Made by a program: the position numbers and the translations under genes
Shown here: one piece after another, positions 15,581 through 24,402 of the stretch
Numbering within the stretch: the first letter of the stretch is position 1
Layout of the letters: the number at the start of each line of letters is the position of its first letter
Origin: JADJWR01 sp964509545
Lineage (GTDB): Bacteria; Pseudomonadota; Gammaproteobacteria; Burkholderiales; Burkholderiaceae_F
Assembly: GCA_964509545.1 (NCBI GenBank)
Contig: CAZDXQ010000038.1
Location: 1-37,419 of the forward strand
Reading direction: 5' to 3'
Length of the DNA stretch: 37,419 nucleotides
The notes under the pieces: generated by a model
Database searches by the model: none
Told to the model about the DNA's origin: nothing
The model's input: only the letters and a program-made list of their open reading frames with translations

Positions 15581-16918
15581 TCAGCCGGCCGCCGGTGTAC
15601 GCAGCAACTTCTGCACCGCGCGCGCAGCGATGACGCGGCCGTCGCGCGCGAAGGCCTCGTGGTTGCGCTCGATCTGGAAGACGTCGTACAGGTAATTGAC
15701 CATGAACCCGGCCGCCTGCGCGAGGCCCTTTTCCGAGGTGTCGCCAAGCCAGTTCACGCGCTCGAGCCGGGCACCGTTGTTCAGGTGAAAGCGCGCCACC
15801 GGATCGATCGGACGACCCCTGCTGTTGCGCGCGCGCAGCAGGTATTCGGCCAGTGCTGCGGTCAGCAGCGGGCGCAGGGCGCGCCCCTTGGACTGGGCCT
15901 GCGGCCAGCCGGGCTCGTCGATCGCGGTCAGGGTCTGGCGGTCGGCGTCGGTCAGCCACGAGGCGGTGCGCGAGTTGCGCTCGCGGCGCAGCCAGCCCAT
16001 GAAACCGGGCACGGGTGACAGCGTCACGAACGTGCGCAGTTCGGGCAGTTCGCGCTTCAGTTCGGTGACCACCTGCTTGATCAGAAAGTTTCCGAGCGGC
16101 ACGCCGCGCAGGCCGTCCTGGCAGTTGGAGATCGAATAGAAGACGGCGACGCTGGCCTGACGCGCGGCGATCGGGCGCCGGTCGGCAGCCAGCAGCGGCG
16201 CGATCGCCTCCGGGATCTCGCGCGCCAGCGCCACCTCGACGAAGATCAGCGGCTCGCCGGGCAGCTGCGGATGGAAGAAGGCGAAGCAGCGCCGGTCCTG
16301 CGGATCGATGCGGCGGCGCAGGTCGTCCCAGCTGGTGATCTCGTGCACGGCTTCGTAGCGGATGATCCGCTCCAGCACCAGCGCCGGCGTGTTCCAGTCG
16401 ATGCGCTTCAGTTCGAGAAAGCCGCGGTTGAACCACGACGAGAACAGGTGCAGGAAATCGGCGTCGACGACCTCGAGTTCGGGATGGGTGGCCGTCGCGG
16501 CAAGCACGTCCTCGCGCATGCGCACCAGCCGTTCCGTCCCGCCCGGCGCGAGGTTCAGGCGGCGGATCAGTTCCTGCCGGCGCGGCTCGGCCGCGGCATG
16601 CAGCGCCAGCCCGTTGACGGTCGAGGGGTCGTCGCGATAGCGGTCGATCGTCCGTTCCAGTCGGCTCCGGTCGGCGCCGAAACGACTGGCCAGCTTGCGC
16701 AGAAAATCGATGCGCTCTTCGATGCCGCGCGACGCATAGGCGGCGAACAGCTCGCCGGCCAGCGCCACGCCGGAAGCCTCGCCGCGCTCCGACAGCAGGG
16801 CGTCGGCCAGCTTGACCAGATCCGGTCCGTTCGAGTGGCCGACGAGCCGCATCAGATTGCCGATCAGTCCCGGGCCGGAGCGTTCGCGCGGCGAACGGGT
16901 TTCCTCGTCATTGGCCAT
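15581..16918 (-). CDS. Malonyl-CoA decarboxylase
   Basis: The enzyme turns malonyl-CoA into acetyl-CoA and CO2. The 445-residue product starts at an ATG with GGAGG eight nt upstream; the open frame runs 28 codons further but lacks support. An N-terminal helical region (about 1-170, with the SFLELKRIDWNTPA-like segment near 150) precedes the GNAT-like catalytic part. The latter shows FYSISNCQDGLRGVPLGNF, PVPGFMGWL, and HLNNGARLERVNWLGD with the conserved His. No matB or matC lies beside it in this window, so it is not in a classic malonate operon. The 25-bp spacing to the epimerase gene suggests co-transcription. Confidence 0.93.
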   Translation of the reverse strand: MANDEETRSPRERSGPGLIGNLMRLVGHSNGPDLVKLADALLSERGEASGVALAGELFAAYASRGIEERIDFLRKLASRFGADRSRLERTIDRYRDDPSTVNGLALHAAAEPRRQELIRRLNLAPGGTERLVRMREDVLAATATHPELEVVDADFLHLFSSWFNRGFLELKRIDWNTPALVLERIIRYEAVHEITSWDDLRRRIDPQDRRCFAFFHPQLPGEPLIFVEVALAREIPEAIAPLLAADRRPIAARQASVAVFYSISNCQDGLRGVPLGNFLIKQVVTELKRELPELRTFVTLSPVPGFMGWLRRERNSRTASWLTDADRQTLTAIDEPGWPQAQSKGRALRPLLTAALAEYLLRARNSRGRPIDPVARFHLNNGARLERVNWLGDTSEKGLAQAAGFMVNYLYDVFQIERNHEAFARDGRVIAARAVQKLLRTPAAG

Positions 16919-16943
16919 GTGGGCGTCCTCCGGCGGGCGGCGA

Positions 16944-17840
16944 TCAGAGGTTGGCCAGCGTGTCGGCGACCGTCGGCCAGGCCAGGCGCAGGCGCAGTTC
17001 ACGCTGGATACGCGTGCCGATGATCCGTCGCGACTCGCTCATGAAGGAATACATCATCGGACTGACGGCTGCGCGCAATCGCTCCCGCGGCAGGCGCGGC
17101 GGCCGCGGCAGTCCGAAGCGGTCGGCAACGAGGTCGAAGTACTCGCCCATTTTCAGCTGCGAGCGATCGACCGCGTTGTACACGCGGCCGTGCCGGCCGC
17201 GGAACAGTGCCGCGATGCAGATGCGCGCCAGGTCGTCGGCGTGGATGTGGTTGGTATACACGTCGTCGTCGTCGGCCAGCGCCGGCGTGCCGGCGCGCAG
17301 GCGGTCGAGCGGCAGCCGGTCGTGCGCGTAGATGCCCGGCACGCGCAGCACGCAACCGAGCGCGTGGCGCACCCTGCATTCGGCATCGGCGCGCCGCCAG
17401 GCGCGCTCGTTCGCCGGCGCGATCGGCGTGGTCTCGTCGACCTTTGCGCCGCCGCGGTCGCCATACACGCCGGTGGTGCTGACATAGACCAGCCGCGGCG
17501 GGTGCTGGCGCAGCGCCGCCAGCAGAGCCCGTGTCCGCGGGTCGCGGCGGCCGCTGCCTGGCGGCGGCGCCAGGTGGAGCACCCGCTCGCGAAATGCGGC
17601 AAGGCGCGCAAGCGAGCGCCGGTGATCGAGGTTGCCGACGATCGGCACGACGCCGGTGGCGCGCAGCGCGGCGACGCGCTCGCGCGAGGAAGTCAGCGCG
17701 ACGATGCGGAAGCGGGCCGCGAGCCGTGCGACAATCCGGCCGCCGATGTCGCCGCAGCCGATGATCAGCAGTCGCGGCCGACCGAGGCGAAGGCGCCCGC
17801 GTCGCTTGTGGTTCGAGTGCGCGGGCGTTGCCTTGTCCAT
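16944..17840 (-). CDS. NAD(P)-dependent SDR/epimerase family protein (YeeZ-like)
   Basis: A 298-residue extended short-chain dehydrogenase-like protein. A Rossmann start LLIIGCGDIGGRIVARL (about residues 23-39) gives the dinucleotide-binding glycines. VYVSTTGVYGDRGG holds the Ser-Thr and Tyr region, though the usual YxxxK is not clear, as in YeeZ-type members. VLRVPGIYA and HIHADDLARI follow, typical of sugar-nucleotide epimerase relatives. The substrate is unknown. The ATG is only 11 bp from the divergent ATG of the flavoprotein gene, so each promoter must lie inside the other's coding start. Confidence 0.8.
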   Translation of the reverse strand: MDKATPAHSNHKRRGRLRLGRPRLLIIGCGDIGGRIVARLAARFRIVALTSSRERVAALRATGVVPIVGNLDHRRSLARLAAFRERVLHLAPPPGSGRRDPRTRALLAALRQHPPRLVYVSTTGVYGDRGGAKVDETTPIAPANERAWRRADAECRVRHALGCVLRVPGIYAHDRLPLDRLRAGTPALADDDDVYTNHIHADDLARICIAALFRGRHGRVYNAVDRSQLKMGEYFDLVADRFGLPRPPRLPRERLRAAVSPMMYSFMSESRRIIGTRIQRELRLRLAWPTVADTLANL

Positions 17841-17851
17841 GCACGCATTTT

Positions 17852-18916
17852 ATGAGCTACAAGATCACCGTCCGTCCCTCGGGCCGCGAGTTCACGGTCG
17901 AGGGCGATGAAACGATCCTTGCCGCCGCGCTGCGCAGCGGCATCGGCCTGCCTTACGGCTGCAAGAACGGCGCCTGCGGCACCTGCAAGGCGAAGGGCCT
18001 GGAGGGCGAGTGGGTACAGGGGCCGCACTCGTCGTCGGCGCTGAGCCGCGACGAGCAGGCGCAGCGGAAACTGCTCGTGTGCTGCAGCCGGCCGCGGTCC
18101 GATATGGTGATCGAGGCGCGCGAGCTGACCGGCTTCGGCGATATCCCGATCAGGAAGATGCCATGCCGCATCGTCTCGATCGAGCGGCCCGCGCCCGACG
18201 TGGCGATCGTCTCGCTGCAGTTGCCGGCCAACGAGCGGCTGCAGTTCCGCGCCGGCCAGTACCTGGAGTTCATTCTCAAGGACGGTTCGCGACGCAGCTA
18301 TTCGATGGCCACGGCACCGCATGCCGACGAGAAGATCACGCTGCACATCCGCCACATGCCGGGCGGCGCGTTCACCGACGCGCTGTTCGGCGCCACCCAG
18401 CCGGCGGTGAAGGAACGCGACATCCTGCGCATCGAAGCGCCGCTGGGCACGTTCTTCCTGCGCGAGGACAACACGCGGCCGATCGTGCTGCTGGCCAGCG
18501 GCACCGGCTTCGCGCCGATCAAGGCGATCGCCGAACATATCTTCCACAAGCGGCTGAACCGCGACGAGCCCGAACGGCCGGCGCGACCGGTGCACATGTA
18601 CTGGGGTTGCCGCGCCCGCCGCGACCTGTACCTGCCGCAGTTGCCCGAACAGTGGGCGCGCGAGCAGCCGAATTTCACCTACGTGCCGGTGCTGTCGGAT
18701 GCGACCGCCGACGATCACTGGACCGGCCGTACCGGCTTCGTCCACCGCGCGGTGATGGAAGACCTGCCGGATCTCTCCGCCTATCAGGTCTATGCCTGCG
18801 GCGCGCCGGTGATGGTCGACGCGGCGAGGAAGGACTTCACCGGGCGCTGCGGCCTGCCCGAGGACCAGTTCTTCGCCGATGCCTTCACCTCGCAGGCTGA
18901 CCTGTTGCAGGAATGA
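17852..18916 (+). CDS. 2Fe-2S ferredoxin/FAD-dependent reductase (CDP-6-deoxy-glucoseen reductase-like)
   Basis: A 354-residue electron-transfer flavoprotein. The N-terminal plant-type ferredoxin domain has CKNGACGTC plus a fourth Cys in LLVCCSRP. The FAD domain has the RSYSMATAP motif, and the NAD domain GTGFAPIKAI and YACGAPVMVDAA. It moves electrons from NAD(P)H to a partner. Homologues are often labelled CDP-6-deoxy-L-threo-D-glycero-4-hexulose-3-dehydrase reductase or toluene/phenol oxygenase reductase, but no such partner is present, so the real role is open. The start has no ribosome site and lies 11 bp from the divergent epimerase start. Confidence 0.85.
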   Translation: MSYKITVRPSGREFTVEGDETILAAALRSGIGLPYGCKNGACGTCKAKGLEGEWVQGPHSSSALSRDEQAQRKLLVCCSRPRSDMVIEARELTGFGDIPIRKMPCRIVSIERPAPDVAIVSLQLPANERLQFRAGQYLEFILKDGSRRSYSMATAPHADEKITLHIRHMPGGAFTDALFGATQPAVKERDILRIEAPLGTFFLREDNTRPIVLLASGTGFAPIKAIAEHIFHKRLNRDEPERPARPVHMYWGCRARRDLYLPQLPEQWAREQPNFTYVPVLSDATADDHWTGRTGFVHRAVMEDLPDLSAYQVYACGAPVMVDAARKDFTGRCGLPEDQFFADAFTSQADLLQE

Positions 18917-18941
18917 CATACGGCCGTCGAGTGGCTTGCGG

Positions 18942-18947
18942 TAAGAT
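18942..18947 (+). promoter_or_regulatory. -10-like box before the Arg-rich leader frame
   Basis: TAAGAT is followed by exactly 7 nt (GCCGCGC) and then the leader ATG. With usual spacing, transcription would start at the A of ATG. No clear -35 element is visible at 16-18 nt. Confidence 0.4.
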
Positions 18948-18954
18948 GCCGCGC

Positions 18955-19029
18955 ATGGTGACCCTGAATCACATCCGACGCAGCCGACGCCTTGCGGAGT
19001 CCCGCAGGGAAACGCGCGCATCGGGCTAG
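18955..19029 (+). CDS. Putative arginine-rich leader peptide of the argD-argC operon
   Basis: A 24-codon open frame (ATG GTG ACC ... TAG) between the flavoprotein gene and argD. Seven of 24 residues are Arg, arranged as three pairs plus one: codons 8-9, 11-12, 17-18 and 21. They include two CGA and one AGG, codons that are rare in such GC-rich genomes. A hairpin (18990-19009) overlaps codons 12-19, and an intrinsic terminator follows 28 nt after the stop codon. This is the layout of a ribosome-stalling attenuator leader, with Arg as the sensed amino acid. There is no Shine-Dalgarno, so the frame would have to be leaderless. Arg is also frequent in unused frames of GC-rich DNA, so this remains a hypothesis. 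Confidence 0.45.
   Translation: MVTLNHIRRSRRLAESRRETRASG
18990..19009 (+). promoter_or_regulatory. Hairpin inside the Arg-rich leader
   Basis: CCTTGCGG and CCGCAGGG form an 8-bp stem (one G-U pair) with a 4-nt loop. It covers leader codons 12-19, next to the Arg pairs. It may be the pause or alternate structure of an attenuator. A smaller CCGG-AACA-CCGG hairpin is at 19033-19044. I could not find a long antiterminator by eye. Confidence 0.4.
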
Positions 19030-19056
19030 CCGCCGGAACACCGGAGCACCCAGCAG

Positions 19057-19088
19057 AGGCCGCGGATCCCGCGGCCTTTTTGTTTTTT
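19057..19088 (+). terminator. Intrinsic terminator 30 nt before argD
   Basis: AGGCCGCGG pairs with CCGCGGCCT over a 3-nt loop (19057-19077). The stem is followed by a T run broken by one G (TTTTTGTTTTTT). It is one of the strongest terminators in the window. It could end the upstream flavoprotein transcript, but only 30 nt remain before the argD ATG and no promoter is visible there. argD must then be read through it, as in attenuation. Confidence 0.85.
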
Positions 19089-19118
19089 CCGCTGACGCAT
19101 TTTTTCGAGAAGCAGCCA

Positions 19119-20306
19119 ATGAAGATCGACGCCTTTGAGACCGACGCCCTGATGGACGTCGCGGCGCGCCCGCCGCTGGTGTTCGTCGAAGGCCGAGGCT
19201 CGTGGCTGGTCGATCAGGCTGGGCGCCGGTACCTTGACTTCGTGCAGGGCTGGGCCGTCAATGCGCTCGGCCACTCGCCGCCGCAAATCGCCGAGGCACT
19301 GGCGGCGCAGTCACGGCGGCTGGTTTCGCCAAGTCCCGCGTTTTTCAACGACGCCGCGCTGAAACTGGCGCAGCGGCTGGCGCAGCTGTCCGGCCTGCAG
19401 CGCGTCTTCCTCGCCTCCAGCGGCGCCGAGGCCAACGAGGGCGCGATCAAGCTGGCGCGCAAGTGGGGCGCGCTGCACAAGGCGGGCGCGTTCGAAATCA
19501 TCACCTTCGCTGACGGTTTCCATGGCCGCACCCTGGCGACCATGTCCGCCAGCGGCAAGGCGGGCTGGGATCGGCTCTTCGAGCCCAAGGTGCCGGGCTT
19601 TCCGAAAGCGCGGCTGAACGATATCGATTCGGTGCGGGCGCTGATCGGTCCGCGCACCGTCGCGGTGATGCTCGAGCCGATCCAGGGTGAGGCCGGCGTG
19701 GTGCCGGCCACTGTGCAATTCCTGCGTGCGCTGCGCGCGCTTTGCGACGAGCAGCGCCTGCTGCTGGTCCTCGACGAGGTGCAGACCGGCGTCGGCCGCA
19801 CCGGCGCGCTGTTTGCATTCCAGCACGCTGGCGTCGTTCCCGACCTCATGACGCTTGGCAAGGGCCTCGGCGGCGGCGTGCCGCTGGCGGCGCTGCTGGC
19901 GAGGCAGGACGTGGCCTGCTTCGCGCACGGCGACCAGGGCGGCACCTACTGCGGCAATCCGCTGATGGCAGCGGTCGGGCTGGCCGTGCTCGACACTGTC
20001 GCGCAGGCCGATTTCCTTGCCGGCGTGGCCGAGCGCGGACGGCATCTGCAGCAGCACCTGCGGCGTATGGCGGAGCGGCACGGCCTGGCCGGCGAGCGCG
20101 GCGACGGACTGCTGCGCGCGCTCGATCTCGGCGCGCCGGTCGGCGGCGCGCTCGTCGAGGCGGCGCGGGCGCTGCAGCCCGACGGTCTGCTGCTCAATTC
20201 GCCGCGGCCGCATCTGCTGCGCTTCATGCCGGCGCTGAACGTGCCGTTCGACGACATCGACCGCATGGCCGCGCAGCTCGACGGCCTGCTGGCGGCGAGG
20301 CGCTGA
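19119..20306 (+). CDS. argD: Acetylornithine aminotransferase family protein (class III PLP)
   Basis: A 395-residue class-III aminotransferase. ArgD interconverts N-acetylglutamate semialdehyde and N-acetylornithine in arginine synthesis. Visible features are RYLDFVQGWAVNALGHSPP, SSGAEANEGAIKLAR (PLP phosphate site), FHGRTLATM, EPIQGEAGV, LDEVQTGVGRTG with the PLP-ring Asp, and TLGKGLGGGVPLAA with the Schiff-base Lys. The start is the ATG after the terminator T tract; the frame open upstream reads through the terminator and is not credible. Adjacent argC supports the arginine role over succinylornithine or GABA transamination. Confidence 0.88.
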   Translation: MKIDAFETDALMDVAARPPLVFVEGRGSWLVDQAGRRYLDFVQGWAVNALGHSPPQIAEALAAQSRRLVSPSPAFFNDAALKLAQRLAQLSGLQRVFLASSGAEANEGAIKLARKWGALHKAGAFEIITFADGFHGRTLATMSASGKAGWDRLFEPKVPGFPKARLNDIDSVRALIGPRTVAVMLEPIQGEAGVVPATVQFLRALRALCDEQRLLLVLDEVQTGVGRTGALFAFQHAGVVPDLMTLGKGLGGGVPLAALLARQDVACFAHGDQGGTYCGNPLMAAVGLAVLDTVAQADFLAGVAERGRHLQQHLRRMAERHGLAGERGDGLLRALDLGAPVGGALVEAARALQPDGLLLNSPRPHLLRFMPALNVPFDDIDRMAAQLDGLLAARR

Positions 20307-20372
20307 ACGCGGCATCGAACAAGGCACAATCCCGAACGAGATCAGCGCAAGAGGGCACGGGCACAGGAGAGC

Positions 20373-21335
20373 ATGATGAGCAAGCCGAGCATCTACATCG
20401 ATGGCGAACACGGCACCACCGGGCTGGAAATCCGCGAACGGCTGGCCGCGCGCGATGACATCGAGGTCGTGAGCCTGCCGCGCGAGCGGGCCAAGGATGC
20501 GGCGGCCAAGCGCGCGATCGTCAATGATGTCGACCTCGTGATCCTGTGCCTGCCGGACGACGGGGCGCGCGAAACGGTGTCGCTGATCGCCAACGGCCGC
20601 ACGCGCGTGATCGACGCCAGCACCGCGCATCGCACCGCGGCCGGGTGGGTCTACGGATTTCCGGAGCTGACCGCGGCGCAGCGGGAGCAGGTCGCGCGAT
20701 CGCGCCGGGTGTCGAACCCCGGCTGCTACCCGACCGGCTTCCTGGCGCTGGTGCGGCCGCTGCGCGAACGGGGCCTGGTTGCCGCCGATGCCGCGCTGAC
20801 CGTGCATGCGATCTCGGGATACTCGGGCGGCGGCCGCAGGATGATCGAAACTTTCGAGCAGCCGGCGCCGGGGGGCAGGCCGCAGAACTTCGGCGCCTAC
20901 GGGCTGACGCTGAAGCACAAGCATGTCGACGAGATGCGCGCGCATGCGCCGCTCGAACGCGCGCCGCTGTTCTCTCCGGCGGTCGGTTACTTCCGCCGCG
21001 GCATGCTGGTGCACGTGCCGCTGCAGCTTGCCAGCCTGCCGCGCACCGTCGTCGGCGCCGACCTGCACGCGGCACTGGCCGAGCATTTCGACGGATCACG
21101 TTTCGTCGCCGTGCGGCCGCTGAACGACGGCACGGCGCTGCGCGAAGGCAATTTCCTCGAGCCGGAGGCGCTGAACGGCAGCAACCGGATGGAGCTGTTT
21201 GTCTTCGCCAACGACGCCGTACAACAGGCACTGCTGGTGGCGCGGCTGGACAACCTCGGCAAGGGCGCGAGCGGCGCGGCGGTGCAGAACATGAACCTGA
21301 TGTTCGGCCTGGCCGAGGATACGGGGCTGGTCTGA
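20373..21335 (+). CDS. argC: N-acetyl-gamma-glutamyl-phosphate reductase, type 2
   Basis: ArgC reduces N-acetylglutamyl phosphate to the semialdehyde that ArgD then aminates. The product has about 319 residues and belongs to the shorter type-2 family: IDGEHGTTGLEIRERL (NADP-binding start), SNPGCYPTGFLAL with the catalytic Cys, ISGYSGGGR, LKHKHVDEM, and the C-terminal LDNLGKGASGAAVQNMNLM. The frame opens one codon before a second ATG (ATGATG); either could be the start, with GGAGAG upstream. Gap to argD is 66 bp, and the stop overlaps the next ATG by one base (TGATG). Confidence 0.94.
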   Translation: MMSKPSIYIDGEHGTTGLEIRERLAARDDIEVVSLPRERAKDAAAKRAIVNDVDLVILCLPDDGARETVSLIANGRTRVIDASTAHRTAAGWVYGFPELTAAQREQVARSRRVSNPGCYPTGFLALVRPLRERGLVAADAALTVHAISGYSGGGRRMIETFEQPAPGGRPQNFGAYGLTLKHKHVDEMRAHAPLERAPLFSPAVGYFRRGMLVHVPLQLASLPRTVVGADLHAALAEHFDGSRFVAVRPLNDGTALREGNFLEPEALNGSNRMELFVFANDAVQQALLVARLDNLGKGASGAAVQNMNLMFGLAEDTGLV

Positions 21336-21961
21336 TGCTTTACCAACCCTCGCACTTCGCCATCGGCGAGCGCGCCGTGCTGGTGGCGCTGATGCGCGAG
21401 CAGCCGCTGGCGACGCTGGTGTCCGCCTCGGCGGACGGGACGTCGTTCACCCACCTGCCGCTGGAAGTCGAGGAGGAGATCGACGGCAGCCGGATCCGCC
21501 TGCTCGGCCACGTCGCCCGGGCCAATCCGCACTGGTCGCAGTGGAGCGAAGGCGCACAGGTGACGGCGATCTTCCACGGTCCAGGCGCCTACGTTTCGCC
21601 GCGCTGGTACGCGGTGCGCGAGGCGGTGCCGACCTGGAACTACATCGTCGTGCACGCCGTGGGGCGCATCGTGGTGACGCACGACACGCAGACCAAGGAG
21701 CGCATCCTCAAGGCGCTGATCGATCGCCACGATCCCGCTTACCGCTTGCAGTGGGACGATCTCGGCAACGAGTATCGCGAGCGGATGAAGCGCGGCATCG
21801 TCGGCGTGACGATCGATGTCGAGCGGCTCGAAGGCAAGTTCAAGATCAGCCAGAACCGGCCGCCGGCGGACCGTCGGCGCGTACGCGAGGAAATGGCGGC
21901 CGGCGACGGCGCCGCGCAGGCGCTGGCGCGGTGGATGTCCCGCCTCGGCGTCGGCGGCTGA
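21335..21961 (+). CDS. PaiB-like FMN-binding protein
   Basis: A 208-residue member of the PaiB family (split-barrel FMN-binding fold), named after a Bacillus negative regulator of sporulation and protease genes. Typical blocks are MLYQPSHF at the start, LATLVSASADG, THLPLEVE, GHVARANPHW, VTAIFHGPGAYVSPRWY, VPTWNYIVVHAVG, and KGIVGVTIDVERLEGKFKISQN-like sequence at the end. It starts inside the argC stop codon (TGATG), so it is translated with argC. A link to arginine is not known. In some species PaiB lies with the polyamine acetyltransferase PaiA, which gives a loose nitrogen-metabolism connection. Confidence 0.88.
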   Translation: MLYQPSHFAIGERAVLVALMREQPLATLVSASADGTSFTHLPLEVEEEIDGSRIRLLGHVARANPHWSQWSEGAQVTAIFHGPGAYVSPRWYAVREAVPTWNYIVVHAVGRIVVTHDTQTKERILKALIDRHDPAYRLQWDDLGNEYRERMKRGIVGVTIDVERLEGKFKISQNRPPADRRRVREEMAAGDGAAQALARWMSRLGVGG

Positions 21962-22164
21962 ACGCGGTCCGGACGGGGCCGGCCTATTGCCGGCATACCC
22001 GCACCCGTATCTGCGCGGCAAGCTGTTTCGCTTCCCGCACAGGCGCGAACGGCCTTTGATCTGGCTCAGCGATTTGCCGTGCCGGTGCGGTCGCGCGCCG
22101 CTGCCTTGTCTACGATCGGCGGCAAGGGGGTTCGCCCTGATGGCGGACCGCGGGAGCGATACCG
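21962..22164. other. Non-coding gap before the SQR-like gene
   Basis: About 200 bp without a supported gene. A GCCGGC/GCCGGC inverted repeat with a short loop near 21980-21998 could be a weak stop site. TACGAT at 22111-22116 is a -10-like box without a convincing -35. Confidence 0.4.
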
Positions 22165-23421
<1,257 letters not shown>

Positions 23422-23444
23422 ACGCGGCGGCGGTCTGCCGCCGA

Positions 23445-23482
23445 GGCCCGGCTCAGGGATTCGACCCGTGGGTCGCCGGGCC
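23445..23482. repeat. Nested inverted repeats after the SQR-like gene
   Basis: GGCCCGGC (23445-23452) pairs with GCCGGGCC (23475-23482). Inside, GACCC-GT-GGGTC (23463-23474) is another perfect inverted repeat. There is no T tract. It may help end the SQR transcript. Confidence 0.35.
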
Positions 23483-23514
23483 ATCGTCATCGGGTCGACT
23501 CGACGGCGGCGCTG

Positions 23515-23901
23515 GTGCCGCCGTGCAGTCTTGCACTTTCGACGTGGTCAGCGCCGCGCTCAATCAGACGCCTGCCGGCCACACGCTTCCTGCGGCGGGC
23601 GTGTTGCCACGTGCGCGCCGCCTGCGCCACGGCTGCCGCCGAGGCCGTGCCGGCCGAGGTCGCACGGCTCGGCTCGACGGTGACCTACACCGAACTGCCG
23701 AGCGGCACGAGGCGCAGCGTGCGCGTGGTCACGCCGCCGAATGCGGATGCCAACGAAGGGCGCGTCTCCGTGCCGTCGCCGATCGGCTGCGCGCTGCTCG
23801 GCCATGGTGTCGACGCCGTCGTCGACGTTCACCTGCCGGCCGGAGCCTCGATGCATGTGCGTGTGGACGAGGCCGAGCATGCGGTCGTTCTGTCGGCATG
23901 A
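23515..23901 (+). CDS. Rnk-like protein (GreA/GreB C-terminal domain), N-terminus probably frameshifted
   Basis: Residues from about 47 to the end read as a GreA/GreB C-terminal FKBP-like domain of the Rnk type: EAVPAEVARLGSTVTYTEL, then RVSVPSPIGCALLG, then a lysate-like beta tail. Rnk binds RNA polymerase and affects nucleotide pools. The first 46 residues in this frame (Cys/Arg-rich) do not look like Rnk. The +1 frame at 23523-23610 instead encodes FDVVSAALNQTPAGHTLP, which resembles the expected N-terminal helix. A frameshift near 23600-23650 would join them. The gene is therefore either decayed or has a sequencing error. Confidence 0.5.
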   Translation: MPPCSLALSTWSAPRSIRRLPATRFLRRACCHVRAACATAAAEAVPAEVARLGSTVTYTELPSGTRRSVRVVTPPNADANEGRVSVPSPIGCALLGHGVDAVVDVHLPAGASMHVRVDEAEHAVVLSA

Positions 23902-24402
23902 TGCGGCCACGTGCGGCCGACGCCGTGCCGCGGCGCCGTTTGACGGCGCGGCGATCGCCGCCGCGGTGCTGCTCGGGCTGCTCGCCGCTGCGGCGCTGTT
24001 CCGCGGCCCGGCCGCGCTGACGCCTGCGCACTGGACGTCGGCGCGCTAGGACTTTGCCTGCTTGGTGCATCGTGCCGCCGGCGCGCAATGCCGGGTGGCG
24101 GCGGCCGTTCCGACGGCGTCGCCGATGCCTCTGCAGTTGCCAGTGCAGCGCTGGATTCGACGGCGCAATGCGACGTCGCGGCAGGGCTTCGCCAGGCGAG
24201 CCCGCATGCTCGGCGCCGCCGATGACGATCGCGCCCAGGCGCCACGGCAGGACCCTGTACTGATCGGCCCGGACGAAGAAACGCTGGCCTGTCCGGTCGG
24301 GATCCTGACCGACGCCTGCGGCCTCAGCATCGATGTCGGGCCATCGGCCGCACGCCGGTTGGGCGATCGCCGGCGTTGGCCGGCACGTGGAACGGCGAGG
24401 TC
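23902..24402. other. 500-bp stretch without a supported gene
   Basis: Several overlapping frames are open here, but none shows a recognisable domain, ribosome site or credible composition. A short hydrophobic run (AAIAAAVLLGLLAAAALF) near 23945-24000 could be part of a tiny membrane protein, without a clear start. A near-perfect palindrome around GGATCC is at 24296-24311, between this stretch and the 3' end of the regulator gene. Confidence 0.4.

Noticed and set aside
24046..24330. Small frames on both strands between the Rnk-like gene and the GntR gene
   Set aside because: Ser/Ala/Arg-rich, no ribosome site, no similarity I can recognise. Left as an empty stretch.
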